This document shows positions 45,895 to 57,750 of a DNA stretch of 64,000 bases, in pieces; within the stretch, counting starts at the first letter, position 1; each line of letters starts with the position of its first letter. Under the pieces are notes generated by a model. That model saw only the letters and a list, made by a program, of their open reading frames with translations, was not told the origin of the DNA and did no database searches. The stretch spans positions 460,001 through 524,000 of the forward strand of contig JAEMWC010000557.1 in NCBI GenBank assembly GCA_016490735.1, given 5' to 3'. Source of the stretch: Pachyseris speciosa. Lineage: Eukaryota; Cnidaria; Anthozoa; Scleractinia; Pachyseridae. A program made the position numbers and the translations under genes.

Positions 45895-48460
45895 CAACCT
45901 TGGTTTCAATCACCATACATTTTGATTGTAGTCAATTTCAGAGCGACATTAAACAATTTACGCTTCCTTTGTCAATCTTTCAATGCAAAATTTCCCTTCC
46001 TTTATAACTTGGCTATACTTCTTTTCTCGGAAATTGTAATTTTTATGATTTATTGGTAACAAGACTTCGTGTCGTCCAATTGGCCATGTTCTAAACGAGT
46101 GAGGGCCTGGCAATGAATTTTAAAATTTATCGATTGGAAAAAAATTGTTGAGACTGCATGAAAGAGCATCTCAAAAATTGTAACCTTGCCAACTTTGATG
46201 CTGCTCAGTTGAATTGGAGCTGAAAAAAAAATCTTTTGAAAATTGTGAAAATTAGAGACTTTGTATGGTTTGGAGAGACACACTTTCCAAAATAGAGACA
46301 TTTGTATGGGATTTTTTAAGATCACGTCAATTAGAGACTTTTCGACCAAACATGGTCAAACTTGCGCAAAGTACTTATTTTGAGATGCCCTTTCATATGA
46401 GAATCAATTTAGTTCAATGCCATTAATTTTCAATGAAGTTTGGATTCGTTCCCAGGCCCTTACTCGTTTAGAACATGGCCAATTCGGTCTGTAATCATAC
46501 TCGTGATAAACAAATCGGACTCCCGCTACCCGGTCGTCCGATTTTGTTATCACTCGTATGATTACAGACCGAATTGGACTCCACTAAGTCCTATTACCAT
46601 TACTTATTTCCTTTTGGCAACACGACGAGGAGCGACAAATTACTTAATAGAAAACCAGTTACATTAAATATTTTCTTTCCTTTCTTTATAATTCACAGAT
46701 ATATCCCATCCGTGATCGCATCAAAGGGAAACAATGCTCCCTTTGTTCTTGTGATCCGGGATATCCACTGTATGTCAGGGTGCAGCGACATGTGTGTCCA
46801 ACTGGTCAAAGCGATCTGCCGAAGGTTGCAAAACAGGTATAGCGATACATTGATATACAAGCTGCAGTCCCACCCAGTTATTTGGAAATCCGATGAGCTA
46901 GAGTGCAAATGTAATTTATGACGAACACGCTCACAGTTGAAATTTTCCAAACATTGAGCTTCAATGTTTTGCAGTTTCTATTTCACACTTAGATTGTGAG
47001 CTCGAGAGTTCTATCGCTATCACGCAAAGCGATCGACAGCGAAAATTTTAATTGTTTTAGTATAAATCTACTGGTCGTTCATAACTAAACAAGTAGATCA
47101 TCTAAATCCTCCTCGTAGACACTTCGAAAACGCAAAGAAGCGCCGCCATTTTGTTGACAACCGCTACTCACTATCCACAACAGAATAGATAGCGAGTAGC
47201 GTGGCTGATAACAGAGCGACATTCGTGGTAGAATGCTAATAGATTTATACTAACAACTGATAGAATACTCCAAACAACAAACAAAGGGACAATGTTACCT
47301 CCTGGTATCCGTTGGTCCTCCTTTGCTTTCCTTATTTTTGGCTCCGGTTTTATGCACCAAACTCGCCAAACAATACCAGCTGGTTTGACCAGTAATTCCT
47401 AGTATAATTCCTAATTCCTAGTCTAATTAGCCTCCTACGCTGTAGAGGAGGTGAAATACGTACGAGTCCCCTAAAAACGATTGCGTGGGGAGGCTATAGT
47501 CTCCTACGCAGCCCAGTTCTTTGTGTCGTCACGCAACGCTCCTCCGAATCCCCGTACCCATATCACATCATTAGTAATGATTTGCAGGTTAGACACAAGG
47601 AAGGACTGATGTTAATCACAATTCTTTTTCTCGCAGGTTTGGGGAGGCATTCGAGAGAGTGCTTGTTTACAGACCAGCAGGTCTGTTGAAACGTGATCTC
47701 TCGCATCCCCAGTGCAGCAACCTTCCTTATTCCAGGTAAGTAAATAGTTTTCCTTCATTTCCGAAACTACAATGGCTTGCTTGCTTAGCAGAATCAAGTA
47801 AATCGGACATTCGATGATTAATTACAATTAATTTTATTAAAAAATGACGGCACATGCATATGAAAGAATATTTCTCTGACATTGCCTCGGTAACAATTTT
47901 CTTTCGGCTACGGTCGTGATTTTCATGTGACATATATTTTCCCTTTCAGTTTTTTCATTACGTATGAGTTGGTTGTAGCCGACGAGAGCTCTCCTGGAAA
48001 ACTTGCAAAGGCTACAGGTATGACAGTTATTGACACAATTCGCCGGTTTTAGATAGAACTCATGGTACCTCCTCCCTCTGCCCCAGTCCCCCCTGAACGT
48101 ACCCCTACCCCATGTAACGATTTATGTAACGTTGTATGCATTGAGGTAATCAAGAGAACAAGCCGATGTATGCCTAATTGTTGTTCCAATAATAACTTGC
48201 TTAAAAGAAAAAGGGCAAAAATTAAAAAGTTATGATTCGGCAAATGCGCAAACGTACGAAAAGCGCGCTGTTACCTCAAGGATGATCTTTCTCTATCTCT
48301 CATGTTATCTCGACAGGATAAGCCCTTACTTAACATATTCCGTCTCCAAGAATTCTTACAATTGACTTTGTTAACTTCTATTTTTTTTTTTTTTGCAGGT
48401 TTTCCATACCCACTCATCCCCGAAGAAGAACTTGAATGTTGGTTCGAGACCCTTGATTAA
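43645..48460 (+). CDS. Unrecognised 278-aa protein, 6 exons
   Basis: Exons 43645-43740, 44877-45250, 46699-46836, 47637-47735, 47950-48017 and 48399-48460 join with matching phases and GT/AG junctions into one 278-aa frame ending at TAA 48460. I do not recognise the family. The N-terminus is basic (LKQKITRVFKRMRVAKRKSW) and may be a nuclear signal. Residues about 45-75 are a linker rich in Q, P, T. Then come an acidic, helix-like stretch (SEWVELYDREHLSACLEACL), a strand-like FVLVIRDIHCMSGCSD, and a C-terminal half with KAICRRLQNRFGEAFERVL and FFITYELVVAD. Cysteine content is high. The coherent splicing, a CRE/TATA promoter and position-specific conservation-like patterns argue for a real gene. 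Introns hold MITEs. Confidence 0.75.
45670..46062. mobile_element. MITE with internal tandem repeats, orphan-gene intron 2
   Basis: TAATCATAAAAATTACAATT at 45680 is mirrored by AATTGTAATTTTTATGATT ending near 46050. Inside are four TTATCGGACAGTTTG-type units (45758-45816) and three units of about 32 bases containing AACCAATCACATTCAAAGT (45819-45900). Confidence 0.75.
46076..46487. mobile_element. TIR element, copy 2 of the family at 6385-6700
   Basis: CCAATTGGCCATGTTCTAAA at 46076 with CGAGTGAGGGCCTGG is mirrored at 46452-46487. The interior matches 6385-6700 in direct orientation. No coding capacity. Confidence 0.8.
46479..46577. repeat. 99-bp near-perfect palindrome
   Basis: CCAATTCGGTCTGTAATCAT, then ACTCGTGATAACAAA-type sequence, folds on a short central loop (CCCGCTACCC) to its complement ending at 46577. 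It overlaps the right end of the preceding TIR element by 9 bases. Confidence 0.85.
47057..47253. mobile_element. MITE, short relative of 8051-8570
   Basis: TTAGTATAAATCTACT at 47057 and the inverted AGATTTATACTAA ending at 47253 match the termini of the element at 8051-8570. Internal CGCTACTCACTATC / GATAGCGAGTAGCG also pairs. Inside intron 3 of the orphan gene. Confidence 0.8.
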
Positions 48461-50120
48461 TATCCCATTCCTTTCTGACAAAAATCTGACAATCTCAGGT
48501 GTAACCATTTTTGTAAAACTTAATGATCTCAAGAATTAACTCCCAAGATAAATTATTTTCAAGATTTAATGCAAACTGATTTCCAAAACAGCTTTCCTAT
48601 CGTAGAACGGAGAGCTGTTTATCAGTTCTATTACTTTAGCATGTAAGCTTCATCATATTTTATAGAGATATAAAGAGGACAGGAATTATTTTTAGTTAAG
48701 ATCAATTTCGCCCGTCAAACCAGTCTACTTCACTTCACAAGGACCGGAAAACACTGAGATATTAAGACACTTTTCTGCAACTCTTATTTTTTAACTGAGA
48801 ACAACGATTAATTTCAATTAAAATCGCTTTTGTCGGTTAAACGATAATGAAGACACTGAGATTTCTATAGATAATAGGCAACTTAGAAATTAATATTGTA
48901 GCACTCAGTACGAGTACACGACCTTTAGCCGGCATACTAGCCAGAATATTCTAAGCATAAATCTATTAAGACAGAAATGTTTGACTGAGCGTACATTAAC
49001 AGAAAACAAACAAATGAAAAACTATATATACTAGGCGACAGTGCAACTAGATGTATTAAACGAAAACATGCTTGGAATCGACGTGAAAAACATTATTAAC
49101 ATTTTAGGAATCGACATCAAAAACTGATTTTTAAACATTATCATAAAGTTCTAGATTTTGAATTGAACACCTTAACGTCTGGTTATATTCGATGTTCGGT
49201 GGTTAAGAACTACCAACTTGAATATAACAACCGACGCTTTTGCGTTTGTCTCATTTATAAATTACGTCTTTGTTTCCAAATGGTTCTAAAATTGGATGGC
49301 AAATATTACACCTTTTGCTGGTCATTACCAGAAAATATACTTCGTTCAGTAACGCAGGTACGAACCTGATACCTGCGTTATTAAAAGTATATGTTCAGCA
49401 AAAGGTGTATTTTAACTCACTGACCATCTTCTTTGATGTTCAGGAGCTATTATTGGCAACAATAATGTCTTCTCTTTTCTCAAAAAAAAATCAAAATAAT
49501 TGACGTTAAAACCTCGAGTTTTTGTTGTTCAAAACGCGTTTCTACTTCTAATTGGAATCGTTGGTTCCACATGAACTTTGATACATCTGAGTTGCACTTT
49601 AATTGTATGTAAATAAATCAAGACATATTTTTAATAAATCATGTGAACATTGCAATTCAATTGTCTCCACTTTTTTACTTTTAACGCAGTGTTTCGTGAA
49701 ACTTGTCTCGCAACGCCATTGCGAGACAAGTTGAACACACCAAGTGTAACATGCCTTGCTCCGACCAAAACCGTTGCCAGACAAGTTGCACGAACCATTG
49801 CAGAACCCCCCTAGTACCCCCCTCCCCCTTCAACAAGAGCCACACGCGCTTTAAAACAGGAAAATAGAAGAAATGCAATTTCTGTCAAGACTTTCTGCTT
49901 ACGTTTTTGTTACCTTTTTAACCCTTGATTTAAATTTATATTTTTTCGCAACCCATCATAGCACTTAGATGTTTAATTTCGCTACCCCCTTTCCTATAAA
50001 GAGTGTGAAAAAGGCACCCCTTTGCGCGAAATACACTGCGTAAAGTTCTCCCATGTCAAAGATCACACCCTTTAAAAGGTGGAGTAAAAGTGATGTCAAA
50101 TGATTTTTTGATTTGTACCG
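48461..50120. other. Intergenic region downstream of orphan gene
   Basis: No gene supported. It contains an imperfect palindrome at 49306-49413 (TACACCTTTTGCTG against CAGCAAAAGGTGTA) and a short GTCTCGCAACG/CATTGCGAGAC stem at 49706-49731. Confidence 0.45.
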
Positions 50121-50125
50121 AAGGT

Positions 50126-50337
50126 ATCCTTGCAGACTGCTAGCAGTACCTTTCCGTATATTCGAGTGCTCAAGCATCAACAGTGCGGCAAGACTGGAGA
50201 AAGGAAACGAGAGAAGACTGCGGGGTGAAGACCTCTCCCCCAACCCCCTCGACTCGTTCGCTTCATGCCGTATAACTTTTTCCCCGGGCGCTTTACTATT
50301 CAGAAAGGGACAGCTAGCAGTCCAGTACCCTTGCAAA
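50126..50337. mobile_element. Small TIR element
   Basis: TATCCTTGCAGACTGCTAGC at 50126 is the imperfect complement of GCTAGCAGTCCAGTACCCTT near 50312. Not coding. Confidence 0.65.
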
Positions 50338-50489
50338 GGCATGACGTCTTTGACACGGCTAAACTTGAAAAAACTGATGTCTAAAACCTGTCAAAGGTGA
50401 CTAATAATGGTGTCTGTTTCGCGCACTCATGTCAATTACTCGCCTTACATTTTTTGCTTTCATGCAATTGCAACATTGGCCGTTTTTAT

Positions 50490-50800
50490 ATTAGAGACGC
50501 ATAATCCGTATGGGACGAAATTGGGCAAACATTTGTAGTGCGTCTGTTTACTTCGACTAGAATAAAGACGGAAACAGGACGCATTATGCGTCTAGACGCA
50601 ACTAAGTTCGTCTAGACGCATAATGCGCCTTGTGCCCGTCTTTATACTAGTCGAACTAAACAGACGCAGAACAAACGTTTGTCCAAGTTCGTCCCAGATG
50701 GATTATGCGTCTCATCTGTATTTACACTAGTAAAGATCACTAGTCGGATAAAATGACAGACGAATAATTCGTCTGGACGGATAATGCGTCTCTTGTATAA
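50490..50800. mobile_element. Foldback element with CGTCTAGACGCATAATGCG repeats
   Basis: TTAGAGACGCATAATCCGTA at 50492 is mirrored by GATGGATTATGCGTCTCAT ending near 50715. The centre (CGCATTATGCGTCTAGACGC, then GTCTAGACGCATAATGCGCC) is itself palindromic. A further pair of GCGTCT/GACGGATAATGCGTC units extends to about 50792. Confidence 0.8.
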
Positions 50801-51598
50801 GAAGAGCCAATATCTCAACTGCAGTTAAGACTTTCTTTAATAGTCCTCTTATAAATATAACACTTTTGAGAAAGCGGTTAGACAGGGGCGTAGCCAGGAT
50901 TTTTCCACGGCTACGCACAATTTTTCAAATCTCCCTCTAGATCTAGGATGTGCACATGTCTCCATCACCAAGCCATCTTTGACTTACTTGCGCACGTGCA
51001 TTAGTCACAGAACTCGTCAAATAACTCGTCTATGAACTCCGTCGTCACACAACTCGTCACATAACTGTCGCATAATTATAATTTGTCATGGCCCTTTGCG
51101 GGCTCCGTAAAATTTAAAATGTTAGTCCTACAGTGATGGGTGTGCACTTGTCTTCTTGTCACCAAGAACAATAAACCGAAGTCCTGAGGCTATGTAAAAT
51201 ATAATTGCCCATAGCTTTCATAGAAGTTATAACTGGTTTTCCGTTGCAAGCGCAGAGCTAATCTTCTGTCTTTCTTTCTTTTTTTTTTTTTTTTTTTTTT
51301 TTTTTTGATTGATTGATTTTTATTGAAATTTAGAATACGTTACAGATTATCAGACCCGCAGGTAGCGTAGCTAATCTAGGCGGGCCCGAAAATAAGGAAA
51401 AATCAAAGACTGCTTAAAAAGAAAATTATATCGGTAGGAATATAAAGTTGAGATAAAAAAGAATAATGTTTAAAAAAAAAAGAGAGAAGAAAAGTTGAAC
51501 AAGAAGCTGATTTAAGTAACAAATGAAAGCAAAGGAATGCGCTGCCAACGTTGGCACTATTGCGTTTTCATCTACAAGCGTTACGATACGGCGTAAGG

Positions 51599-54500
51599 TT
51601 ATGAAGTACTTTTCTTCACCTTGCATATAATTCCGTCTAGGTCGTAATATGAGTCATCGGACTCTAAAACTTCAAATAACAATGATCGAATTTTCTTCTT
51701 AAATTGATGTTTAGGTAGATTACGAAGATTAGTTGGTATCTCATTCCACAATTTCGCGCCAATTCTCGAAAAAGCATATTTTTGAATTTCTAGATTTGAT
51801 TTTTTTATATAAAAATTATCGGACGTTGAGGACCTAGTATTGTATGAATGAACTCGAGAAGTGGGAAGGAACAAGTCTTGAATATTAGAGGGTACAAGAT
51901 GATTACTTACATCATGCATCGTTTCTGAAAGCAGTTGATAATAAAGAAAATTAAGTGGTAAAATATTTGCATCGAGAAACAACGGAATTGCATGATCTCG
52001 AAAGTTAGCGAAGTATATGAATCTAAGGGCACGTTTTTGAAGAACGAGAAGTTTGTTTAACTGGGACTTGCTAGCTTGGCCCCACGCAATCAAGCCATAG
52101 CGAAGATAGGGTGCAGCTAAAGAGTGATATATAGAAATGAGTGTGCGGGAAGGTACAGAATGCCGCAATTTTGATAATAATCCAATTGTTTTACTGATTT
52201 TTAATAGAATCGCATCAATTTGATTGTTCCAAGAAAGTCTATAGTCAATTAGAACACCTAAGTACTTAACGTAATCTTTGCATTCTAATGGCACAAACTT
52301 GTTTGTTTGGTTATCAAAAATATTAATTTTAGGTGTGAAGGCGAGTTTCTTCTGATAGGGACGGAAGATAATGAAATTTGATTTTTTTATATTAAGACTT
52401 AATTTGTTAGATATTAACCATTTACATACCTTACTGAGTTCATCATTCATTATTTTCTCTAAGCATTTAAGATTTTTATGGGAAAATAGTATGTTAGTAT
52501 CGTCAGCAAAAAGATAGAATTTAAATTTTAGTGACGAAGAGTAGATATCATTAACATATAAAAGGAACAACAGAGGACCTAATACGGAACCCTGGGGAAC
52601 TCCACACACAATATTTGATATATCAGAAGTTAGAGAGTCAACAGCTGTAACTTGCGTCCTTTCTCCCAAATAAGAAGAGAACCAATTAATTATTATACCT
52701 CTAAATCCATAAAAATCCAGTTTTTGAAGTAAGATAGTATGGTCAACGGTATCAAAAGCCTTTTGGAGGTCTATGAAAACGCCACAGGAGATAAGACCTT
52801 TATCCATATTTGACTGTATTTCGTTAACAATATCCAAAATAGCATGTTCTGTTGAGTGTCCCTGTCTGAAGCCATACTGCGATGTGCACAAGATGTTTTC
52901 TTTTTCTATAAATTTTTTCATCCTTTTATACATTAACTTTTCAAAAATTCGATTAAAGCATGATAATAATGAAACTGGTCGATAGTTATTAGGATCTGTA
53001 TCATCATCATTTTTAAAGACTGGTATAACTTTTGCCATTTTTAATTTAGATGGGTATATCCCGAGTTCAACAGACTTATTAAAAATATCGGCTAAAATAT
53101 CCTTAATAATATCACTTGCACTCTTCAGTATGTGCGTTGGACAGGAGTAAAACCCGTGTGATTTGTTATTTGGCATTGAGAGTATCTCTAACTTGATTTC
53201 GTTAGGCATTATTGGTTGAAAGAAAAATGACGAGGCCGGTGAGTTACTTTTATCAAGAAAATCAGTAAAATGTTTGTCTGAATTTAAAAGTTTGTTTGCT
53301 AGATTCGGTCCGACGCTCGTAAAGTGTTTGTTTAGAATGTTTGAGATCTCAAATTTATCATTGGTGGTAGTATTACTCCCTCGCTGTTTTAGGTTATGAA
53401 CTGTTATATTATTTTTCTTTTTGCGGTTTAGTAAATAATTTATCCCTTCCCATGTCTTTCTCATATTAGAAACGTTGTGATTAAAATATTCGTAAAAATA
53501 CTTTTTCTTACTTACACGAATTAAATTGGATATTGCATTTCGATAGTGTTTATACTTGCTTTGGTCTCCACTCATATAAAGTTGATTTTTTATTTTAATT
53601 GATGCCCTGATTCCCTTAGTAATCCAAGGTTTCGAAAGCTGCTTTGCTTTCCTTTTAGATAATGTTTTCATCGGAGCATACTTGTTCAAAAGCTTGTTTA
53701 ATTTGGTATAAAACATGGAAAATACATGATTGATATCTTCACCACCTCTAATGAAGATCTCGCACCAATCCACTTGCGAAAGATCCGAGATAAAGGAATC
53801 TCGCGAAAAGTTGGAAAAATCGCGGACTTTTCGAGCTCTAGCTTTAGGTCGTTCTGCAGCAGAGTTTAAAATACAAAAATTGCGAAAAGTGATCACTAAT
53901 ATCTGAAACTATATTGCCACTAGCACAGACGTGATCAGGATTATTCACAAAAATATTATCAATTAGTGTTGCTGAAGTTCGTCTTACTCGAGTTGGTTTG
54001 TCAATTGTTGGAATGAGATAACAACTTTGAAGACTCATTAAAAAATCATGACTATAACTTGAGCTCTCTATTTTGAGGGCATCGAGGTTGTAATCACCTA
54101 AAACACAAATCTGTTTACCTGAAGCCGAAAATTTCTCGATGGTCTCTTCGAAATATCGCAAGAACCGTTCTGGTTTATTGTGCTGCCTGTAGATGACTCC
54201 GCAAATGATGTTTTTCTTTTTAACAAATGATATTTCGATCCACAAAGCTTGAAAATATTCATTACCAGTTTTTTCAATAACTCTATAGTTGTGTGCTTCA
54301 TCTATGAATAAGCCGACACCCCAAAGGATAAAGGTGTCGGAACGAATTCAAAGTTATATCCAGGAATGTACGGTTGAAAGGCGCCTAAATTTGAATTGGT
54401 AATTTTGGTTTCGGAAATACCTATTATATCAAAGTGAAGTTCAAGCTCCTCTAAAATATGTGTTTGAAAATTTTCCAAGTTTTTGTTCAGGCTTACGACA

Positions 54501-54859
54501 TTATTGTGAAGGATAGAAAAACAAGAGTCCGATTTTGGCCATTTCAATTTTGCCTGCTGAAAACTGTGTGGAGAGAAATATCTACTTTGTATTTGATTTT
54601 TAAATAAATTTTCGTAAGGGCTAATATTTGCATCCAAGTTGACATTAAGATCAAATAAATTTAAATCGTAAAGACTAGGTAAGTTTTCGAGTTCATATTT
54701 TGTTGGTTGATGATTTACCGATAGGCTATTATTAAATTGACCATGGAGCATTACAAGGCTACCGGTATAATCGAAATATGGTAATTCCTTAAAGAGAGAT
54801 CTGCAGAGAGAAATCTCAGACTTGTTTACATTCTTATTTTTCCTTGGCATTTGCATCAA
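51599..54859 (-). pseudogene. LINE ORF2: endonuclease plus reverse transcriptase, two frameshifts
   Basis: ORF2 is read in three pieces. 54859-54302 carries the start of the apurinic-type endonuclease (FSILHNNVVSLNKN, DIIGISETKI). 54301-53846 continues it (GGVGLFIDEA, ICGVIYRQH, VLGDYNLD, LIDNIFVN, SDISDHF). 53896-51599 holds the RT and C-terminal domain. RT hallmarks are VIPVFKNDD..NNYRPVSLL near residue 300, GVFIDLQKAFDTVDH near 375-385, GVPQGSVLGPLLFLLYVNDI, catalytic FADD at about 463-466, and KYLGVLIDYRLSW. The breaks are a one-base loss in a G run near 54320 and a one-base gain in a T run near 53880. All motifs expected of an active enzyme remain visible. Confidence 0.9.
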
Positions 54860-54940
54860 GAATCAGGGAAATATGAGTGAAGAACATAGAAGAAAATTGA
54901 ATAGATAATGGCCTTATAACAATAAAGTACTTATCGTTCA

Positions 54941-55813
54941 TTAGCGGATTTCAGTTGCGGTAGGACTAGTGGCGTTGCAACGAAGCTCTTCTAGGTCTTC
55001 TAAGCGGCTGAGCTTGAAAATTCTTGAGTTCTCGGTCTTGCGTAAGAAGACTGCTGCGTCTTTCGCCCAGCAATACTTGAAGCTATTCTCTTCCTGAAAA
55101 GTTTTAGCTGAATGTAGTAACTCTTGCAGCCTCGGAATTAGATGACAGTAGATTGAAATCCTCAAATCAGTACCAGTAGGAAGGCCGAAGATCTCTGGAG
55201 TAAGGCGTCTTATTTCCCTGCGTTTCGCTAGGACTCCATCTCGAGCTATTCGGCGCGTAAACTTGCAAATGATAGGTTGGTATGTGCTCTGGGTTGATGC
55301 CTGTCTTCGGCGGCTATTTCTTGCTGGTACACGGTGGGCGGTGTCAATGTCAAATTCTGCAACATTAGCACCTATGCCTGCAAAAATCTTCATGCAAAGC
55401 TTGGCCGTCTACTCTGCGGTTTCAGTACCATCCTCTTGAGGGACTCCCACAATCTTAAGGTTGTATTGGTAGCTATATAGTTGGATATCATCAATCGCCT
55501 TAGAAATTTCCGAAACCTTGTCTGACACCAATTGAAGCCGAGACTCGATACTAGCCAATTTCTCCGCTGTATCGTTCCGCGCCAACAAAAGTTCATCATA
55601 GCTGTCACTAAGATATTGAACATCATTCGCGTTCGGTGGTTCGCCAGATTTTGCCGTCGCCAGAGGCTCTTGGGAAGCAACGGCGCCATGTTGTTTCACT
55701 CGCCGCTTCGCAGCAGCCCCGTGTTTCAAAGATTTCAAATCATTCATAATATCAGCTACTTGCTTTTTCAGCTCGTTATTTTCGTTTCGAAGAACTTCAA
55801 CTTGATCTCCCAT
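54941..55813 (-). pseudogene. LINE ORF1: coiled-coil RNA-binding protein with one premature stop
   Basis: The frame from ATG 55813 runs to 54941 (about 290 codons) with a single in-frame TAG at 55411-55409. The N-terminus is a predicted coiled coil (VLRNENNELKKQVADI, LASIESRLQLVSDKVSEI). Then comes an RRM-like beginning (YNLKIVGVPQED). After the stop, a basic domain follows (AHRVPARNSRRRQ, CKFTRRIARDGVLAKR, then IYCHLIPRLQELL). The layout resembles L1-type ORF1 proteins that coat the element RNA. Apart from the stop it is intact. Confidence 0.8.
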
Positions 55814-55988
55814 CCTAATTTTATGTTAGTGATGTTTAAAGCAGTCAAAGTGGCTGAAAAGTGGTTCTCTGCCGCGGAGCAGAGATACACACGTCCACAC
55901 ACGTCCACACACACACGGTCTGCCAACAAGTTGCCAGTAAACTCTGCCAGTAAACTCTTTCCAGTAAACTCAGAAATGACCTGATTAA

Positions 55989-56987
55989 CCCTTGGCGCCC
56001 GTGCCGGCCAAAACTGGCCGCACAAGACTCCCATGCTTCAAAACATTGCAACTCTCTCAATTGCACGAATATTGCCTTAACTGTCAGTTGTGAGCACGAA
56101 ATAGAATGTCCTTTAAATTTGGTTATCCAATAAAAGCAAGAAACGTAGCGATTTTTACAAAATATGGCCTTTTGAGTTTGGACAATAACGAAACTGACCA
56201 TTTTTAACGTCAAAGAGAAGCGACGAGAATGCCCCTTGTTGCCTTTATGTTTTTTGAAAGAAATCATCGTCGAAAAACCAAACTTCAAACATCATAACAA
56301 AATTCAGTCCTTGTTATAGCTTAGAAATGACTTTTTTTGTTCATATTCTTCTCCCGAGCGTAGATACAGCCTTTTGTTCCAGTGCATTCGGGCCTTGCCG
56401 CCATTTTCAACATCTCGACTGCATTGCATGCTGGGAAATAACGAGAATTTTTAACAGCGCCCGTTCCTTCCCCCAGTTCTTTCACATAGCCACTCCGACC
56501 TACCGCCAAAAATTCGTGCTTGTGGTTATCTTCATTGCTCACAAATTCCAAAATATGCGGCGGTAGGTCGAAAAATTATCAATAGTCAAGTCCCAAAGGT
56601 ACTAAGTGTCCGACCGGCCAAATTCCCAGTTCGTCGAGTAACAAGCCAAATTCGACAACAAAGTACATCACCTTGCTCGATTCTTTGAGAAAGTGGACTC
56701 TTAGCTACCTTCACGCTTAATGATGCTCATCAGGCAACCACTAAAGATGAAAAATGGCTGTAAACTTAGCAAAAATCGCATGCAAACCGAACTTGGGCCG
56801 TTCTTGTAGCTCCACGGATAAAAAATAGCTACGTCATAACGATATTTTCAGAAACTTTGAGCCTCCAGTGCCTTAGGACAACACCACTTTTCCATGGTAG
56901 TTTCAAATAAAGAGTCACGAAATGCTATGGATCGTTTATGGGTGGAAAATCACTCCGAAAACGTAAAAACGGCTGGGCGCCAATGGG
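55989..56987. mobile_element. piggyBac-like non-autonomous element, TTAA-flanked
   Basis: CCCTTGGCGCCCG at 55989 mirrors GGGCGCCAATGGG ending at 56987, and both ends are flanked by TTAA (55985-55988, 56988-56991). A CCC/GGG end next to a TTAA duplication is the piggyBac signature. The 999-bp interior lacks a recognisable transposase. It directly abuts the 5' end of the LINE. Confidence 0.8.
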
Positions 56988-57319
56988 TTAAAGGCGATTT
57001 CCTTATGAAAATGTATTACGGATAGCACGGACAACTTCGCATCTGACTTCACGCACTGGAGCGGCGTCTTCAGCTTCTTCATGCCACTAAAGCGTTGCTA
57101 TATCATTTTGTTAAGTTTTGGCCATGGAAAGTCTAGCAGAGCGAATACAGGCCGATCCCAAGGCTATAAAACGAAGTGACTACACAACGCGTTCACTCTT
57201 TACCATCCCGCGCGCTTGCAGGCGGTCCACCACATTTGGTGTGGAAAAACACCGTCTGTTGTTTTATCATCAACATTTCAAAGAACAAGCAGAGTTAAAT
57301 GAATAGAACTGAGAAAAAA

Positions 57320-57420
57320 ATCTTTCTTTCTTTCTTTTTTTTTTTTTGCTGCAAAAATATATTTATTTATTTTTATATATTTTTATATATTTTTATTTAT
57401 TTAGTTACTTATTTATTTTC
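57320..57420. repeat. T-rich and (TTTA)n/(TATTT)n microsatellite
   Basis: CTTTCTTTCTTTC and a T run, followed by ATTTATTTATTTTTATATAT repeats. Low complexity, no gene. Confidence 0.85.
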
Positions 57421-57750
57421 GACTTTTTCAGGTACGCACGTGCGTACAGGTAGCTACGCCCCTGTTACAGTAGGATTCTCTTTGTCACTTTACCCTCCGT
57501 TGTTCGTCTAAACCCATTTTGGTCAATTTGCTATGGCTGGCATCAGAAATTGCGAGTAACGTGAAAAATTGTGAGAATACCGTTTGTCAGACATTTTGGC
57601 CGGAATCAGAGTTATAAAATACTGTTCTTTTCACAGCCTTAGCAAAAGTTTACGTTGTTTTTTAAACTTCGGAAATTCAGTGAAAAGGTAGTTCTCGTTG
57701 GTCACAAAGAAAACCAACATAAATACCATATCCGTCAGGCGATTCAATTA

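Larger units (their letters stand above)
51280..55984 (-). mobile_element. Nearly full-length non-LTR retrotransposon (LINE)
   Basis: Read on the minus strand it has a 5' region with CCAGTAAACTC repeats (55973-55930) and a (CACACGTC)n stretch, then ORF1 (55813-54941) and ORF2 (54859-51599). The 3' end has TCAATCAATC tandem units at 51321-51307, then a poly(A) run (51306-51280). The tandem tail and RT sequence style fit the CR1/L2 superclade rather than L1; this clade call is tentative. Only three lesions are seen in about 3.9 kb of coding sequence. Confidence 0.85.
50883..57464. mobile_element. Possible 6.6-kb CAGGGGCGTAGC-ended element hosting later insertions
   Basis: CAGGGGCGTAGCC at 50883 and the inverted GGTAGCTACGCCCCTG ending at 57464 share about 13 terminal bases plus a nearby TACGCAC motif. 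They are flanked by TTAGA and TTACA, a near-match for a 5-base duplication. The LINE and the piggyBac-like element lie in between. Alternatively these are two unrelated fragments of the same family. Confidence 0.35.

Noticed and set aside
45758..45900. Tandem repeats considered as a CRISPR-like array
   Set aside because: Units are contiguous or nearly so, without unique spacers, in a eukaryotic intron within a MITE.
56321..56566. Overlapping open frames inside the piggyBac-like element
   Set aside because: Under 80 codons, no DDD transposase motifs, both strands open; treated as non-coding.
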